From assembly GCA_964459985.1 (NCBI GenBank), contig CAYWOS010000007.1, forward strand, positions 1-64,000: 64,000 bases of DNA, in the 5' to 3' direction. The notes under the pieces were generated by a model. The model was given only the letters and a program-made list of their open reading frames with translations, had not been told where the DNA came from and ran no database searches. Position 1 is the stretch's first letter. Every line of letters begins with the position of its first letter. Positions 16,984 through 25,647 of the stretch are shown in pieces. Position numbers and translations under genes: made by a program. The DNA comes from CAYWOS01 sp964459985. Its GTDB lineage: Bacteria > Bacillota > Clostridia > Christensenellales > Aristaeellaceae.

Positions 16984-17810
16984 CCCGTCACCAGCTTTCT
17001 CCGGGCGGCGCGCGCGACGGCCTCCAGAATAATAATGGTCACGGTCATGCACAGAAGCACCAGCCCCAGATTGGCGTATCTCTGCAGGTTGAGCTGACCG
17101 TCGATGTTCAGGCCGATGCCGCCCGCGCCGACATACCCCAGAATCGCGGCGCTTTTGACGTTCGATTCGAAGCAGTACAGCACGGTGGACAGGTAAAAGC
17201 CCTTGACCTGCGGCCACAGCGCGCTCCACATGCATTTAGGGCGCGTCGCGCCCGTCGATTCGAGCGCCTCGTACGCGCCCATGTCCAGCGTTTCGATGTA
17301 TTCGTACATCATTTTCACGCAGATCGTATAGGAAAAAATCGAAATGGCGATGGTGCCCGACAGCGTGCCGATGCCCAAAACCATTTTAATGAAGCAGGCG
17401 TATACCAGCGTAGGCAGCGTGCGCAAAAGGCTCAACAGGAACCGATGCGTGACCATATAGGTGCGGTTGAGCTTAAAATTGTTCGACAGATAAAAGCTGA
17501 CGGGCAGCGCCGCCAGACAGCCGAACACCGAGCCGAGCAGCGACATGCTCACGGTGTCGAGCATCGCCTTGGACATCATCGGCCAGTAGCTCCAGTTGGG
17601 CGGGAACATTTTATAAAGGATATCCCAGAACTTCACGCCGCGCTTGATTAATCTGCCGATGTCAACGTGAGTGAACTTTGAGCAAATAAGAACAAGTGTT
17701 ACAAATACAATAACAATATAAGGTACGGGGTTAAAGGATTCCTTGACGACCTTTCCGTTGCCAAGCGTATAGGAGCGCGGGCAAAAGATATGCAGCAGAT
17801 CATCCCACAT
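16980..17810 (-). CDS. phnE: Phosphonate-type ABC transporter permease 1
   Basis: A 276-residue permease with about six spans and the GYVGAGGIG signature near residue 240. It begins with a short cytoplasmic head (MWDDLLHIF) and a charged loop before the second span. GAGGGAG precedes ATG 17810. The start overlaps the ATPase gene end by 11 bases. The gene locally uses more A+T (17640-17750) than its neighbours. Confidence 0.93.
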   Translation of the reverse strand: MWDDLLHIFCPRSYTLGNGKVVKESFNPVPYIVIVFVTLVLICSKFTHVDIGRLIKRGVKFWDILYKMFPPNWSYWPMMSKAMLDTVSMSLLGSVFGCLAALPVSFYLSNNFKLNRTYMVTHRFLLSLLRTLPTLVYACFIKMVLGIGTLSGTIAISIFSYTICVKMMYEYIETLDMGAYEALESTGATRPKCMWSALWPQVKGFYLSTVLYCFESNVKSAAILGYVGAGGIGLNIDGQLNLQRYANLGLVLLCMTVTIIILEAVARAARRKLVTG

Positions 17811-18579
17811 GGTTCTTCTCCCTCATCAGATCGTCCTCCGTCAGGCTGCGCCCGTAGATTTCCTTGAGCGTTTCCTCGCCGATGGAGGCGACGGGACCGT
17901 CATAGACGATCCTGCCGGTGCGGATGCCGATGATGCGGTCGGCGTATTGCAGCGCCAGATCGACATGGTGGATGTTGATGACGACGGTGATGTTCATTTC
18001 CTTGTTGATGCGCTTGAAATCGTCCATCACGGCCTCCGCCATGATGGGGTCGAGCGCGGCGACGGGCTCGTCCGCCAGAATAATGCGCGGGGCCTGCGCC
18101 AACGTGCGCGCCAGCGCCACGCGCTGCTGCTGGCCGCCGGACAGCTGATCGGCGCGGATGTACGCCTTGTCCAGTATGCCGACCTTGTCCAGCGATTCAA
18201 GCGCGAAGATTTTGTCCTTTTTCGAGTACAGCCCGAGCAGCACGCGCAGAATGCCCATGTCCGCCACGCGCGCCGAGAGCACGTTGTTGATCACCGACGT
18301 GCGGTTAACCAAATTGAAGGACTGGAACACCATGCCGATCCTGCGGCGGAATTTGCGCAGCGCCCTGCCCTTGAGCGAGGACACGTCCACGTCGTCCACG
18401 GTCAATTTGCCCGCCGTGATATCGATCATTTTGTTGATCGTGCGGATCAGCGTGGATTTGCCCGCGCCGGACAGACCGATGATGGCGACGAACTCGCCCT
18501 GCTCGATGGACAGGCTCACGTCGTCCATGCCCTTGACGCCGTTGTTGTATACCTTATCGACATGCTCGAATTTTATCAT
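17800..18579 (-). CDS. phnC: Phosphonate-type ABC transporter ATPase
   Basis: A 259-residue ABC ATPase that drives import. Walker A GLSGAGKS (35-42), signature LSGGQQQRVALAR, Walker B ILADEP and the H-loop (IHHVD) are all present. ATG 18579 follows GGAG by eight bases; the upstream in-frame ATG (18600) has no ribosome binding site. It follows the PhnD gene across a spacer with a strong hairpin. Confidence 0.95.
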   Translation of the reverse strand: MIKFEHVDKVYNNGVKGMDDVSLSIEQGEFVAIIGLSGAGKSTLIRTINKMIDITAGKLTVDDVDVSSLKGRALRKFRRRIGMVFQSFNLVNRTSVINNVLSARVADMGILRVLLGLYSKKDKIFALESLDKVGILDKAYIRADQLSGGQQQRVALARTLAQAPRIILADEPVAALDPIMAEAVMDDFKRINKEMNITVVINIHHVDLALQYADRIIGIRTGRIVYDGPVASIGEETLKEIYGRSLTEDDLMREKNHVG

Positions 18580-18604
18580 GCTCGCGGCTCCAATATACAA
18601 TCAT

Positions 18605-18645
18605 GGCTCGCCCCAGCAAACCAAGCGGTTCCGCCGGGGCGAGCC
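18605..18645 (-). promoter_or_regulatory. Intergenic stem-loop between phnD and phnC
   Basis: A perfect 10-bp GC-rich outer stem (18605-18614 with 18636-18645) holds a smaller inner hairpin AACC-AAGC-GGTT (18620-18630 region). There is no T-run. Confidence 0.7.
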
Positions 18646-18675
18646 GGCCTATGTGAGGGTTGTACGTTTGTCCGA

Positions 18676-19710
18676 TCAGTCGAAGATGGTCAACGAAGCA
18701 CGGGTGCCGTCGTAATCGCTGTCCGTCACGACCATGTAACCGGTGTGGCTGTAGGGCTTGACGCACGCCTTGCCCTCGTCGGTCTTGATGATGTTGAGGA
18801 ACGCCTGCTGGATGGCGGCCTTGAAATCGTCGTCGATATAGTCCGCGCAGCCCACCGAAATGGTGTCGTTCATGATCATATCGGTCACGCCGATGACCTT
18901 GAGGCAATCGAACACCGTCTTGCCTTCCTTGGCAAGCTCGGGATAGGTCGCTTCAAAGATCGTCGTCGCCCAGTCGTTTTGCCGCGTATCGGCAAAGCCG
19001 GCGTAGATATCGAGCTGGCCGGTCACGACCGACTCGCAGTTGCTGTTGTAGCTGCCGCCGAAGGTGGCGTGCGAGAGGCTCTCCACCGTCTTCTTGGCTT
19101 CGCCCACGCCTTCGCCGAAGTTCTTGTTCAGCCAGATGCTGGGATAGGTGTAGCTCGCGCCGGAAGTAACGGGACCAAGACCCCAGTTGGCGTCGTTCAC
19201 GTCGTCCCAAGTCAGTTCGCCCTTGCGCGCCTTCTCCAACAGCGCGGCGCCCTTTTCGGTCAGGGCGTTGACATAGATCAGCGAACGGTAGCCGGACGCC
19301 ACGTCATCCGATTTGCCGACCACGACGTTCCAGTCGTCAAAGTTAGCGGAATCGACGCTCAACGCGGCGCGCGTCGAGGCGAGCGCGATCTTCACGCCGT
19401 CATCATGATACTGCACATAGCCAGTTGCGGTCAGGAAGCCGACGTCGATGGTGCCGGAAATCATCGCTTCGCCCACGACGGCGTAGCTGGTGCCGACGGA
19501 GATTTCAACATTCTTAACGGTATAGCCGCTCTTGGCCATCTCGTCGATCAGCATTTGCTTGAGCGGTTCGGAAGCCGTCATCATTTCCTCAACGCTGGCG
19601 CTGGGGACGAAGGCGACGGTCAGATTCTCGATCACCTTGTCCTCCGCGAACGCGGCGGTCGTGCCGAGAGCGAGAAGAAGCGCGAGAACCAGAGCAAGGG
19701 CTTTTCTCAT
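18676..19710 (-). CDS. phnD: Phosphonate-type ABC transporter substrate-binding protein
   Basis: A 344-residue exported binding protein of the PhnD family: VAFVPSASVEEM at the mature N-terminus, then GTSYAVVGEAMISGTIDVGFL, typical of the ligand pocket. The signal peptide spans 1-22 with cleavage AFA-E and no lipobox cysteine. AGGAGG precedes ATG 19710. It heads the operon phnD-phnC-phnE-phnE-P-loop gene and has its own promoter. Ligand not known. Confidence 0.94.
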   Translation of the reverse strand: MRKALALVLALLLALGTTAAFAEDKVIENLTVAFVPSASVEEMMTASEPLKQMLIDEMAKSGYTVKNVEISVGTSYAVVGEAMISGTIDVGFLTATGYVQYHDDGVKIALASTRAALSVDSANFDDWNVVVGKSDDVASGYRSLIYVNALTEKGAALLEKARKGELTWDDVNDANWGLGPVTSGASYTYPSIWLNKNFGEGVGEAKKTVESLSHATFGGSYNSNCESVVTGQLDIYAGFADTRQNDWATTIFEATYPELAKEGKTVFDCLKVIGVTDMIMNDTISVGCADYIDDDFKAAIQQAFLNIIKTDEGKACVKPYSHTGYMVVTDSDYDGTRASLTIFD

Positions 19711-19753
19711 CGTGTTTTCCTCCTATGTGTATTGGTCTGTGACTCCATACGAC

Positions 19754-19782
19754 AGTATACCGCATTTTTCATGCTTTGTCCA
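19754..19782 (-). promoter_or_regulatory. Promoter of the Phn-type operon
   Basis: Minus-strand -35 TGGACA (19777-19782) and -10 TATACT (19754-19759) with a 17-base spacer; the spacer includes a GCAT/ATGC mini-hairpin. Confidence 0.7.
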
Positions 19783-19860
19783 CAGCAAACGCCGGCTGTA
19801 ATTCTGACATATAACCGATATTTCCGTCACATTTGCGTAATAAACCGCGCCCGATTGCCG

Positions 19861-22800
19861 TCAGTCGGGCAGCAGTTCCCCGCCCCACCCGATCAGATCG
19901 TCCACGGAATAGCGCGGATACACGGCAAGATCGCCGTGTTCGCCCAGCAGCACAACCTCGTCCGTCAAGGGCAGATAGCAGCGCATATCGGGGATCACCG
20001 CGCGAAGGCGATAGGTTTCGGCGTCGACGTACAGTCCGGAATGCCCGTCTATTCCGATGAACATATACCCGCCGTCGGCGGTCACGCACATGGACGGCGC
20101 GTCGAGAAGCGACATGTCGGGCACGGAATAGCTCGTGATCACGCTGCCGTCCGCAGCGCTGACAAACAGAAATCTCCCTTCGCTCAATGTCAGCAGCAGC
20201 GCGCCGTCGCCCGGACAGAAACTGATCATATACGCAGCGCCCTTGGCAAGATCCAGATCGCTTTCCCAGCGCATCTTGCCGCTCTCGATATCGTACAGGC
20301 GCAAAACGCCCGCCTCGTCAAGCGAGGCGACCAGCGGGAGCGTGTTCCCAAGACAGAAGGGCGTCTGCATAAACGCGGTATTTCGAAATCCGCTCCTGAC
20401 AAACCGCCACTTGCCCGTGATCGTGTTGAGCAGCGCGAAGTCCGTCAAATCGGGCGAGTCCCCGCGCGTCATCCGAAGCATGGCGTACCCGTTCCCGCCG
20501 ACGAAATATTCCCAGAAAAAGCTGATCGCCTCGTCAGGCAGCGCATACGTCTTTTCCGCCGCGCCGTTTATCCATACGCGCAGCGCGTTTTGATCCGTAT
20601 TGGCCTGAACCTTGAGCAGCGCCCCGTTCGCGCCCAGACGGGCGAAACAGTTGCCGTACGTATCAACGTCGCCCTCCGCGCGCGGCAGGATCACGCTCGC
20701 CTCGCCGTCTTTCGGATAGAGCGTATTGCCGATCACGAAATCCATGTTATCATAGATATACGCGCAGAAAGTCAGCGCCGTACGCCCGATTGCGCGCTCC
20801 AGAACGATTTCCATGGTTTTCGTGTTCAGAACAATCGCCTGTTCGTCACGCGCGCACAGCAGATACTCGCCCGATGGCGACAGGCTGAACAGTTCGAAAT
20901 CGCCGAGACCCGCCAGCGCGGCGGGCGTGACGCCGTGACCGTCGCCGACGTCGCGCAGGACGACGGCGCGCGATGAATCGCCGTCGGGCACGGCGGCGAC
21001 AGCGCAGCCCTCCGCGTATGTCCCGGCGGCGCTATACAGTTTTATATTAAGCTCGGCGACGACCGCGCCGTCCATGCCGACGACCGCGCCGTTGTCCGTC
21101 ACGAACCGGGCCTCGCCGCGCGCTTCGTCCGTCCAGAACCCGGCGATGACATTGCCCGGAAGCGTTTGATCCGAAAGCGTTTCGCCGCTTTGCGCGTCCA
21201 GCGTGAGCGCGCGCGCGCCGACGGCGAAAGCGATTTGCTCAACGCCGTGCAGAAGCGTGACGCTTTGATCGCCCGAATACGGAGGCAGTTCCATCAGCCA
21301 TTCCGTCGCGCCGGTTTTCATGGAATAGCGCATCGCGCGCGCCTGCGCGCCGTCCATCACGGCGTACAGATCGCCCGCGTCCGTGATCGTCAGCCGGCCG
21401 TACCCGTCCGCCCGGCCTCCGGCGTACAGCGCCGCGCCCGCGCCCGATATGTCGATGGCCTTCGCATCGGCGTATCCCGCCGTCAAATCGAGCGCGAACA
21501 AATCGGTCATCTTCTCGTTCGAGCCAACCAGCACGGTCTTATCGGGAGAAAACGCGCCCGTTCCCATGGAAACGGTTTTGTCAAACCCGACGCGCCCGAG
21601 CGTCGCGCCGTCCGACAGCGACAGGAAGCACACTTCCTTCCGGCTCGCGTACGCCAGCACGGTTCCGTCGTCCGAAAGCACAGGCCAGCCGTTCATCTGC
21701 CACGCGTCGTGCGTCCATAGGATCTCGCCCGTCTCGGCGGACAGCATCCACAGGCCGTATCCGTCGGTAAACAGCACGGCGTTCATGTCGTCGAGGGCAA
21801 ACAGCCTGTTGGCAGCGTAATAATCAATCTCGCGCTCCCAGAGCAAACGCGCGCTCACGGCGTCAAAACACCTGATGGAGCCATACACATTCGTGGTCAC
21901 AAGGCGCGTGCCCGACCCCGCGAACGTCAGGCTCATGATGTACAGGGACTGCGACACGTTCTGCGCCGGCTCGAACGCGACCGGCTGATAGGCGTACAGC
22001 GCGCGCGCCAGCGCGTACTCGGCGTCGGCGTCGTACGGACGCTCGCCCTTTGTTTTCGGCAGCGCGGCGATCGCGCTCCTGATCGCGCCGACGCGGTCGC
22101 CTTCCCCGAGCAGACGCAGCGATTCCGTCGTCAGCACGCGCGTTTCGCTGCGCTGCGCGGCGAGGAGCATGCGCGTGATATCGGCGTTCTTCAAAGCGAG
22201 CATCACGATGAACGCCGCCGCGACCGCGAACGCGGCCGCCGCAAGCGAGCCGAACACGCGGCGCTTGTACCTGCGTTCGCGCTGCGCGAGCGCGTCGTAC
22301 GGGCAATCAAGGATCGCGGCGATCAGGCGCAGCGACTCGCCCTTGAGCAGGCGCAGCGAACCCCGCGCGGTCGCCGCGCGGATGTCCGCCGCCAACGGCT
22401 CGATGGGCATTTCGTCGCCCTCGCGCATGGCGAGGAGCGGCGCGGGGAAGGATTCCTCGGGCGTGCCGGACGCCAGCACCGCCAGCACGCGCTGATGTCC
22501 CTTCTTACTGACAAAATACTCGATCTCGCGGCACACCCACAGAGATTTGGGCGTTTGCGGCGTGCAGACAACAATCAGAAATTCGGACTGATCAAGCGCG
22601 TGATAGATATCGCCTGACAGATCGCTCGAAAGCGGCAGCTCCGTCCTGTCCCGGAATACGTACCCCGGCTTCTTTTCGCCGTTTTTCCGCAGCGCGCGCG
22701 GCACGCGAAAATGCTCGATGCGCGACTGAAGGCGTTCGGCGACCGATATGCTCAACGGCTCGTGACGATAGCTGATAAACGCGATGTACGTTCGATCCAT
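19861..22800 (-). CDS. TIR-transmembrane-beta-propeller protein 2
   Basis: A 979-residue protein built like the one at 12581-15088. TIR domain at 5-170 (YIAFISYRHE, RDRTELPLSSDLSGDI, IVVCTP, SLWVCRE with Glu92 at the catalytic NADase position), a basic stretch (176-181), one membrane span (183-203), then a helical segment and a ~700-residue beta-propeller of PQQ/WD40-like blades (FDAVSARLLWE, SAETGEILWT). Positive residues before the span predict the TIR domain in the cytoplasm. ATG 22800 follows GAAGGGG by eight bases; the much longer upstream frame has no ribosome binding site. It is transcribed from its own promoter upstream of the Phn operon. Biochemical role unknown. Confidence 0.86.
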   Translation of the reverse strand: MDRTYIAFISYRHEPLSISVAERLQSRIEHFRVPRALRKNGEKKPGYVFRDRTELPLSSDLSGDIYHALDQSEFLIVVCTPQTPKSLWVCREIEYFVSKKGHQRVLAVLASGTPEESFPAPLLAMREGDEMPIEPLAADIRAATARGSLRLLKGESLRLIAAILDCPYDALAQRERRYKRRVFGSLAAAAFAVAAAFIVMLALKNADITRMLLAAQRSETRVLTTESLRLLGEGDRVGAIRSAIAALPKTKGERPYDADAEYALARALYAYQPVAFEPAQNVSQSLYIMSLTFAGSGTRLVTTNVYGSIRCFDAVSARLLWEREIDYYAANRLFALDDMNAVLFTDGYGLWMLSAETGEILWTHDAWQMNGWPVLSDDGTVLAYASRKEVCFLSLSDGATLGRVGFDKTVSMGTGAFSPDKTVLVGSNEKMTDLFALDLTAGYADAKAIDISGAGAALYAGGRADGYGRLTITDAGDLYAVMDGAQARAMRYSMKTGATEWLMELPPYSGDQSVTLLHGVEQIAFAVGARALTLDAQSGETLSDQTLPGNVIAGFWTDEARGEARFVTDNGAVVGMDGAVVAELNIKLYSAAGTYAEGCAVAAVPDGDSSRAVVLRDVGDGHGVTPAALAGLGDFELFSLSPSGEYLLCARDEQAIVLNTKTMEIVLERAIGRTALTFCAYIYDNMDFVIGNTLYPKDGEASVILPRAEGDVDTYGNCFARLGANGALLKVQANTDQNALRVWINGAAEKTYALPDEAISFFWEYFVGGNGYAMLRMTRGDSPDLTDFALLNTITGKWRFVRSGFRNTAFMQTPFCLGNTLPLVASLDEAGVLRLYDIESGKMRWESDLDLAKGAAYMISFCPGDGALLLTLSEGRFLFVSAADGSVITSYSVPDMSLLDAPSMCVTADGGYMFIGIDGHSGLYVDAETYRLRAVIPDMRCYLPLTDEVVLLGEHGDLAVYPRYSVDDLIGWGGELLPD

Positions 22801-22831
22801 GCGGACATCCCCTTCTTTTGTATCTGCGCGT

Positions 22832-22860
22832 ATTATACCGTTCCGGCCATGAATGCGCAA
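22832..22860 (-). promoter_or_regulatory. Promoter of the TIR protein 2 gene
   Basis: Minus-strand -35 TTGCGC (22855-22860) and -10 TATAAT (22832-22837) with a 17-base spacer. Confidence 0.65.
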
Positions 22861-22962
22861 GCGTTTTCCGCGCGGCGGCGGGGCGGGTGAAATTTCCACG
22901 TTGCGCGGCGGGCAAATGTATGCTAATGTGGGGAGCGATCGGAAGAACAGGGGGCGTTTGAT

Positions 22963-24960
22963 ATGATCTATTGCGTTGACGGGACGGCGCCGCGGACGGG
23001 CTGCGGAAGTCCCGAAGCGCCTTTCAGAACCATCGGCGAGGCGGCGCGGGCGGCGCTGCCGGGCGACGAAATCGTGATCGCGCCGGGGATCTACCGCGAA
23101 TCGGTCGATCCGCCGCGCGGCGGCACGCCGGAAAAGCGCATCGTTTACCGCGCGAAAACGCCGGGGCAGGCCGTCCTGTCGGGGGCGGAAATCCTGAACG
23201 GATGGACGCGCGCGGGGGGAGACGTCTGGAAGGCCGTGATTCGCGGCGCTTTCACGCCGGACGACAATCCCTATACCGATTGCATTGACGGCGACTGGTT
23301 CTACAAAGACGCGGTGCGCCCGCTCCACAGGGGACAGGTGTTTGCGGACGACCGGCCGCTGATCGAGGCGGACGCCGGGGAGATTTCCGCGCCGACCGAC
23401 GATATGCGGCTTTCATGCCCCGAGGGCTGCTGGCGCGCCGAGCAGACGGGCGAGGAAACGGCGTTTTACGTCAATCTTTACGGGCGCGACCCGCGCGCGG
23501 CCGTCATGGAATACACGGCGCGGCGGACGGTTTTCCATCCCGAAAAGACGCATATCGATTACATCACGCTGTCGGGGCTGGTGCTGTGCAAATCGGCCTG
23601 CCAGTGGGCGCCGCCCACCGCCCGTCAGGAGGGGCTGACCGGCCCCAACTGGGCGAAGGGCTGGGTGATCGAGGACTGCGAGGTCTACGGCGCGCGGTGC
23701 GTGGGGATCACAGTGGGCAAGCACGCGGAACCCGATTTTGACAACGAATGGACGAAAAAGCGGCGCAGGCACGGCGCGCAGACGCAGCGCGACACCGTCC
23801 TCCGGGCGCTGAACAACGGCTGGAGCAAAGAAACGATCGGCTGGCACGTCATCAGGCGCTGCCACATCCACGACTGCGGGCAGGCGGGCATCGCCGGGCA
23901 CATGGGCGGCGCGTTTTCCGTCATCGAGGACAACCGCATTCATCATATCAATATGCCGCAGGAGCTGCAGGGCGCCGAGATCGGCGGCATCAAGCTGCAC
24001 GCCGCCATCGACACCGTCCTTCGCAATAACCGAATCCATCACTGCACGCGCGGCATCTGGCTCGACTGGCAGGCGCAGGGCACGCGGGTGACGGGCAACA
24101 TTCTCCACCACAACGAACCGCCCCGGGATCTGCCGATCAAAACGCAGCTCTGTCTGGGCGAGGATCTGTTCGTCGAGGTTTCGCACGGCCCCACGCTGAT
24201 CGATCACAACCTGCTTTTGTCGCCCTGCGCGGGGCGCGTCAGCACGCAGGGCATCGCCTTTGCCCACAACCTGATCGCCGGCTCGCTGACCTTCGTGGGC
24301 GCGGGCACGAACAACGCCGGCCTCGACCATCCCGAATCGGCGCGTTATACCCCTTATCACGAACCGCACGACACAAAAATCGCCGGCTTTATGACCATAC
24401 TGCACGGCGACGCGCGGTTTTACAACAACATCTTCGTTCAGCAGCCCGAGGACGCGCGCCTGTCGGCGTATATGGCGGGAAGCGGCAAGGCGGGCATGAA
24501 CGGGATGCATTTGCGCTGCGGCACGGCGCCCTACGACGGCTATCCGACGCCCGAAGCGTACTTCGCCCGGTTCACGGAGGAAAACGTGCGGAGCAACCGC
24601 GCCATGTATTACGACAGGCTGCCTGTGTACGCCGGGGGCAACGTCTATTTCAACGGCGCGCGCCCCTGCGGCGCGGACGCGGACGCGGCGGTTGCGCGGG
24701 AAGCGGTCGGTTTCCGCATGGAAAGCCGCGGCGGGGCATGGTATCTGATCACCGACGTTTTTTCGTCGCTGCCGCCCCGCAGCGCGCCCCTGATCGATAC
24801 GGACAGGCTGGGAAAGGCGTTCGAGAGCGATCAGGCGTTTGACCGGCCCGACGGCGGCTTCCTGACGCTCGACCGCGACATGCTCGGCGTCCGGCGCGGG
24901 GAAACGTGCCTGTGCGGACCCTTCGAGACGCCGCCGAAGGGCGATATCGCGCTGGATTGA
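22963..24960 (+). CDS. GH120 beta-xylosidase
   Basis: A 665-residue right-handed beta-helix enzyme of glycoside hydrolase family 120, which releases xylose from xylo-oligosaccharides with retention. The family nucleophile lies in LDWQAQGT (Asp368) and the acid/base in VEVSHGP (Glu405), matching the roles described for Thermoanaerobacterium XylC. GGIKLHAAID and TAGFM-like helix turns (IAGFMTILHGD) are also conserved. There is no signal peptide, so it works in the cytoplasm. GGGGG lies eight bases before ATG 22963. It stands alone, divergent from TIR protein 2, and its stop is directly adjacent to the convergent response-regulator gene. Paralog at 47256-49250. Confidence 0.9.
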   Translation: MIYCVDGTAPRTGCGSPEAPFRTIGEAARAALPGDEIVIAPGIYRESVDPPRGGTPEKRIVYRAKTPGQAVLSGAEILNGWTRAGGDVWKAVIRGAFTPDDNPYTDCIDGDWFYKDAVRPLHRGQVFADDRPLIEADAGEISAPTDDMRLSCPEGCWRAEQTGEETAFYVNLYGRDPRAAVMEYTARRTVFHPEKTHIDYITLSGLVLCKSACQWAPPTARQEGLTGPNWAKGWVIEDCEVYGARCVGITVGKHAEPDFDNEWTKKRRRHGAQTQRDTVLRALNNGWSKETIGWHVIRRCHIHDCGQAGIAGHMGGAFSVIEDNRIHHINMPQELQGAEIGGIKLHAAIDTVLRNNRIHHCTRGIWLDWQAQGTRVTGNILHHNEPPRDLPIKTQLCLGEDLFVEVSHGPTLIDHNLLLSPCAGRVSTQGIAFAHNLIAGSLTFVGAGTNNAGLDHPESARYTPYHEPHDTKIAGFMTILHGDARFYNNIFVQQPEDARLSAYMAGSGKAGMNGMHLRCGTAPYDGYPTPEAYFARFTEENVRSNRAMYYDRLPVYAGGNVYFNGARPCGADADAAVAREAVGFRMESRGGAWYLITDVFSSLPPRSAPLIDTDRLGKAFESDQAFDRPDGGFLTLDRDMLGVRRGETCLCGPFETPPKGDIALD

Positions 24961-25644
24961 TCAGCGCTTTTGCATGATCGCGGCGATCTGGGCGAAGTTC
25001 ACCTGATTGAGCACGGCGATGACATCCTTCATCCGCTTCATCTCAAATTTCTTGAGGATGCTGTTGACCTGACTTTTGATGGTCACTTCCGACACAAAGC
25101 GCGTCTTGGCGACCTCGCGGTACGAATCGCCGTTGTATATGCAGCAGAGCACTTCGAATTCGCTGTTGGTCATCTTGGTCAGAATATTGAGGATATACAA
25201 AAGGCTCGCCTTTTCGTCCTGAATGCGCTGAAACTCGGTGACGATCTTGGTGGCGACGTCGCTGCGGAGCTGGAGCTGGTTCTGGCTGACCTTTTCAATG
25301 GACGAGACGATCTTGGAGATCGAATCGGTCTTGACGATGTAGTCCATCGCGCCGCTCGAATACGCCTGAAAGAGCATTTCGTCGTCCGAATGGATGGTCA
25401 GGATGATGATTTTGCAGCCGGGCAGCGTTTTATGAATGATGCGCGTGGCGTCGATGCCCGCCGTTTCGGTCTCCATCTGGATATCCATCAGGATGATGTC
25501 GGGGCGCTCGCGCGTGGCGAGCATCAGGCAGTCCCTGCCGCTTTCCGCCTCGCCCACGACCGTGAAATTCGGCTCGCGGTTCAGAATGCCGCGAAAATAG
25601 GCGCGAATCTCGGCGTTATCGTCCGCCAACAAGATTCTGATCAT
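24961..25644 (-). CDS. Response regulator (REC + C-terminal helix-turn-helix)
   Basis: A 227-residue regulator. Receiver domain with Asp8/Asp9 and phospho-acceptor Asp54 in LMDIQME; the C-terminal ~70 residues (TNSEFEVLCCIYNGDSYREVAK to the end) resemble a LuxR-type DNA-binding helix-turn-helix. It follows the kinase gene by three bases. It is paralogous to the regulator at 41671-42342, including the linker. Probable target is the divergent sugar operon starting at 27453. Confidence 0.9.
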   Translation of the reverse strand: MIRILLADDNAEIRAYFRGILNREPNFTVVGEAESGRDCLMLATRERPDIILMDIQMETETAGIDATRIIHKTLPGCKIIILTIHSDDEMLFQAYSSGAMDYIVKTDSISKIVSSIEKVSQNQLQLRSDVATKIVTEFQRIQDEKASLLYILNILTKMTNSEFEVLCCIYNGDSYREVAKTRFVSEVTIKSQVNSILKKFEMKRMKDVIAVLNQVNFAQIAAIMQKR

Positions 25645-25647
25645 GGT

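Noticed and set aside
16147..19710. Phosphonate degradation locus
   Set aside because: Only transport genes are present; no C-P lyase, phosphonatase or related enzyme supports phosphonate breakdown here.
17809..20976. 1055-residue open frame on the + strand
   Set aside because: It runs antisense through phnC, phnD and the spacer with Arg/Val-rich sequence and no domain; a by-product of G+C-rich third positions.
12581..22800. Anti-phage TIR defence system such as Thoeris or CBASS
   Set aside because: No ThsA-like, cyclase, SIR2 or other defence partner lies nearby, and the single-span propeller architecture is not that of known defence TIR proteins; defence remains possible but unsupported.
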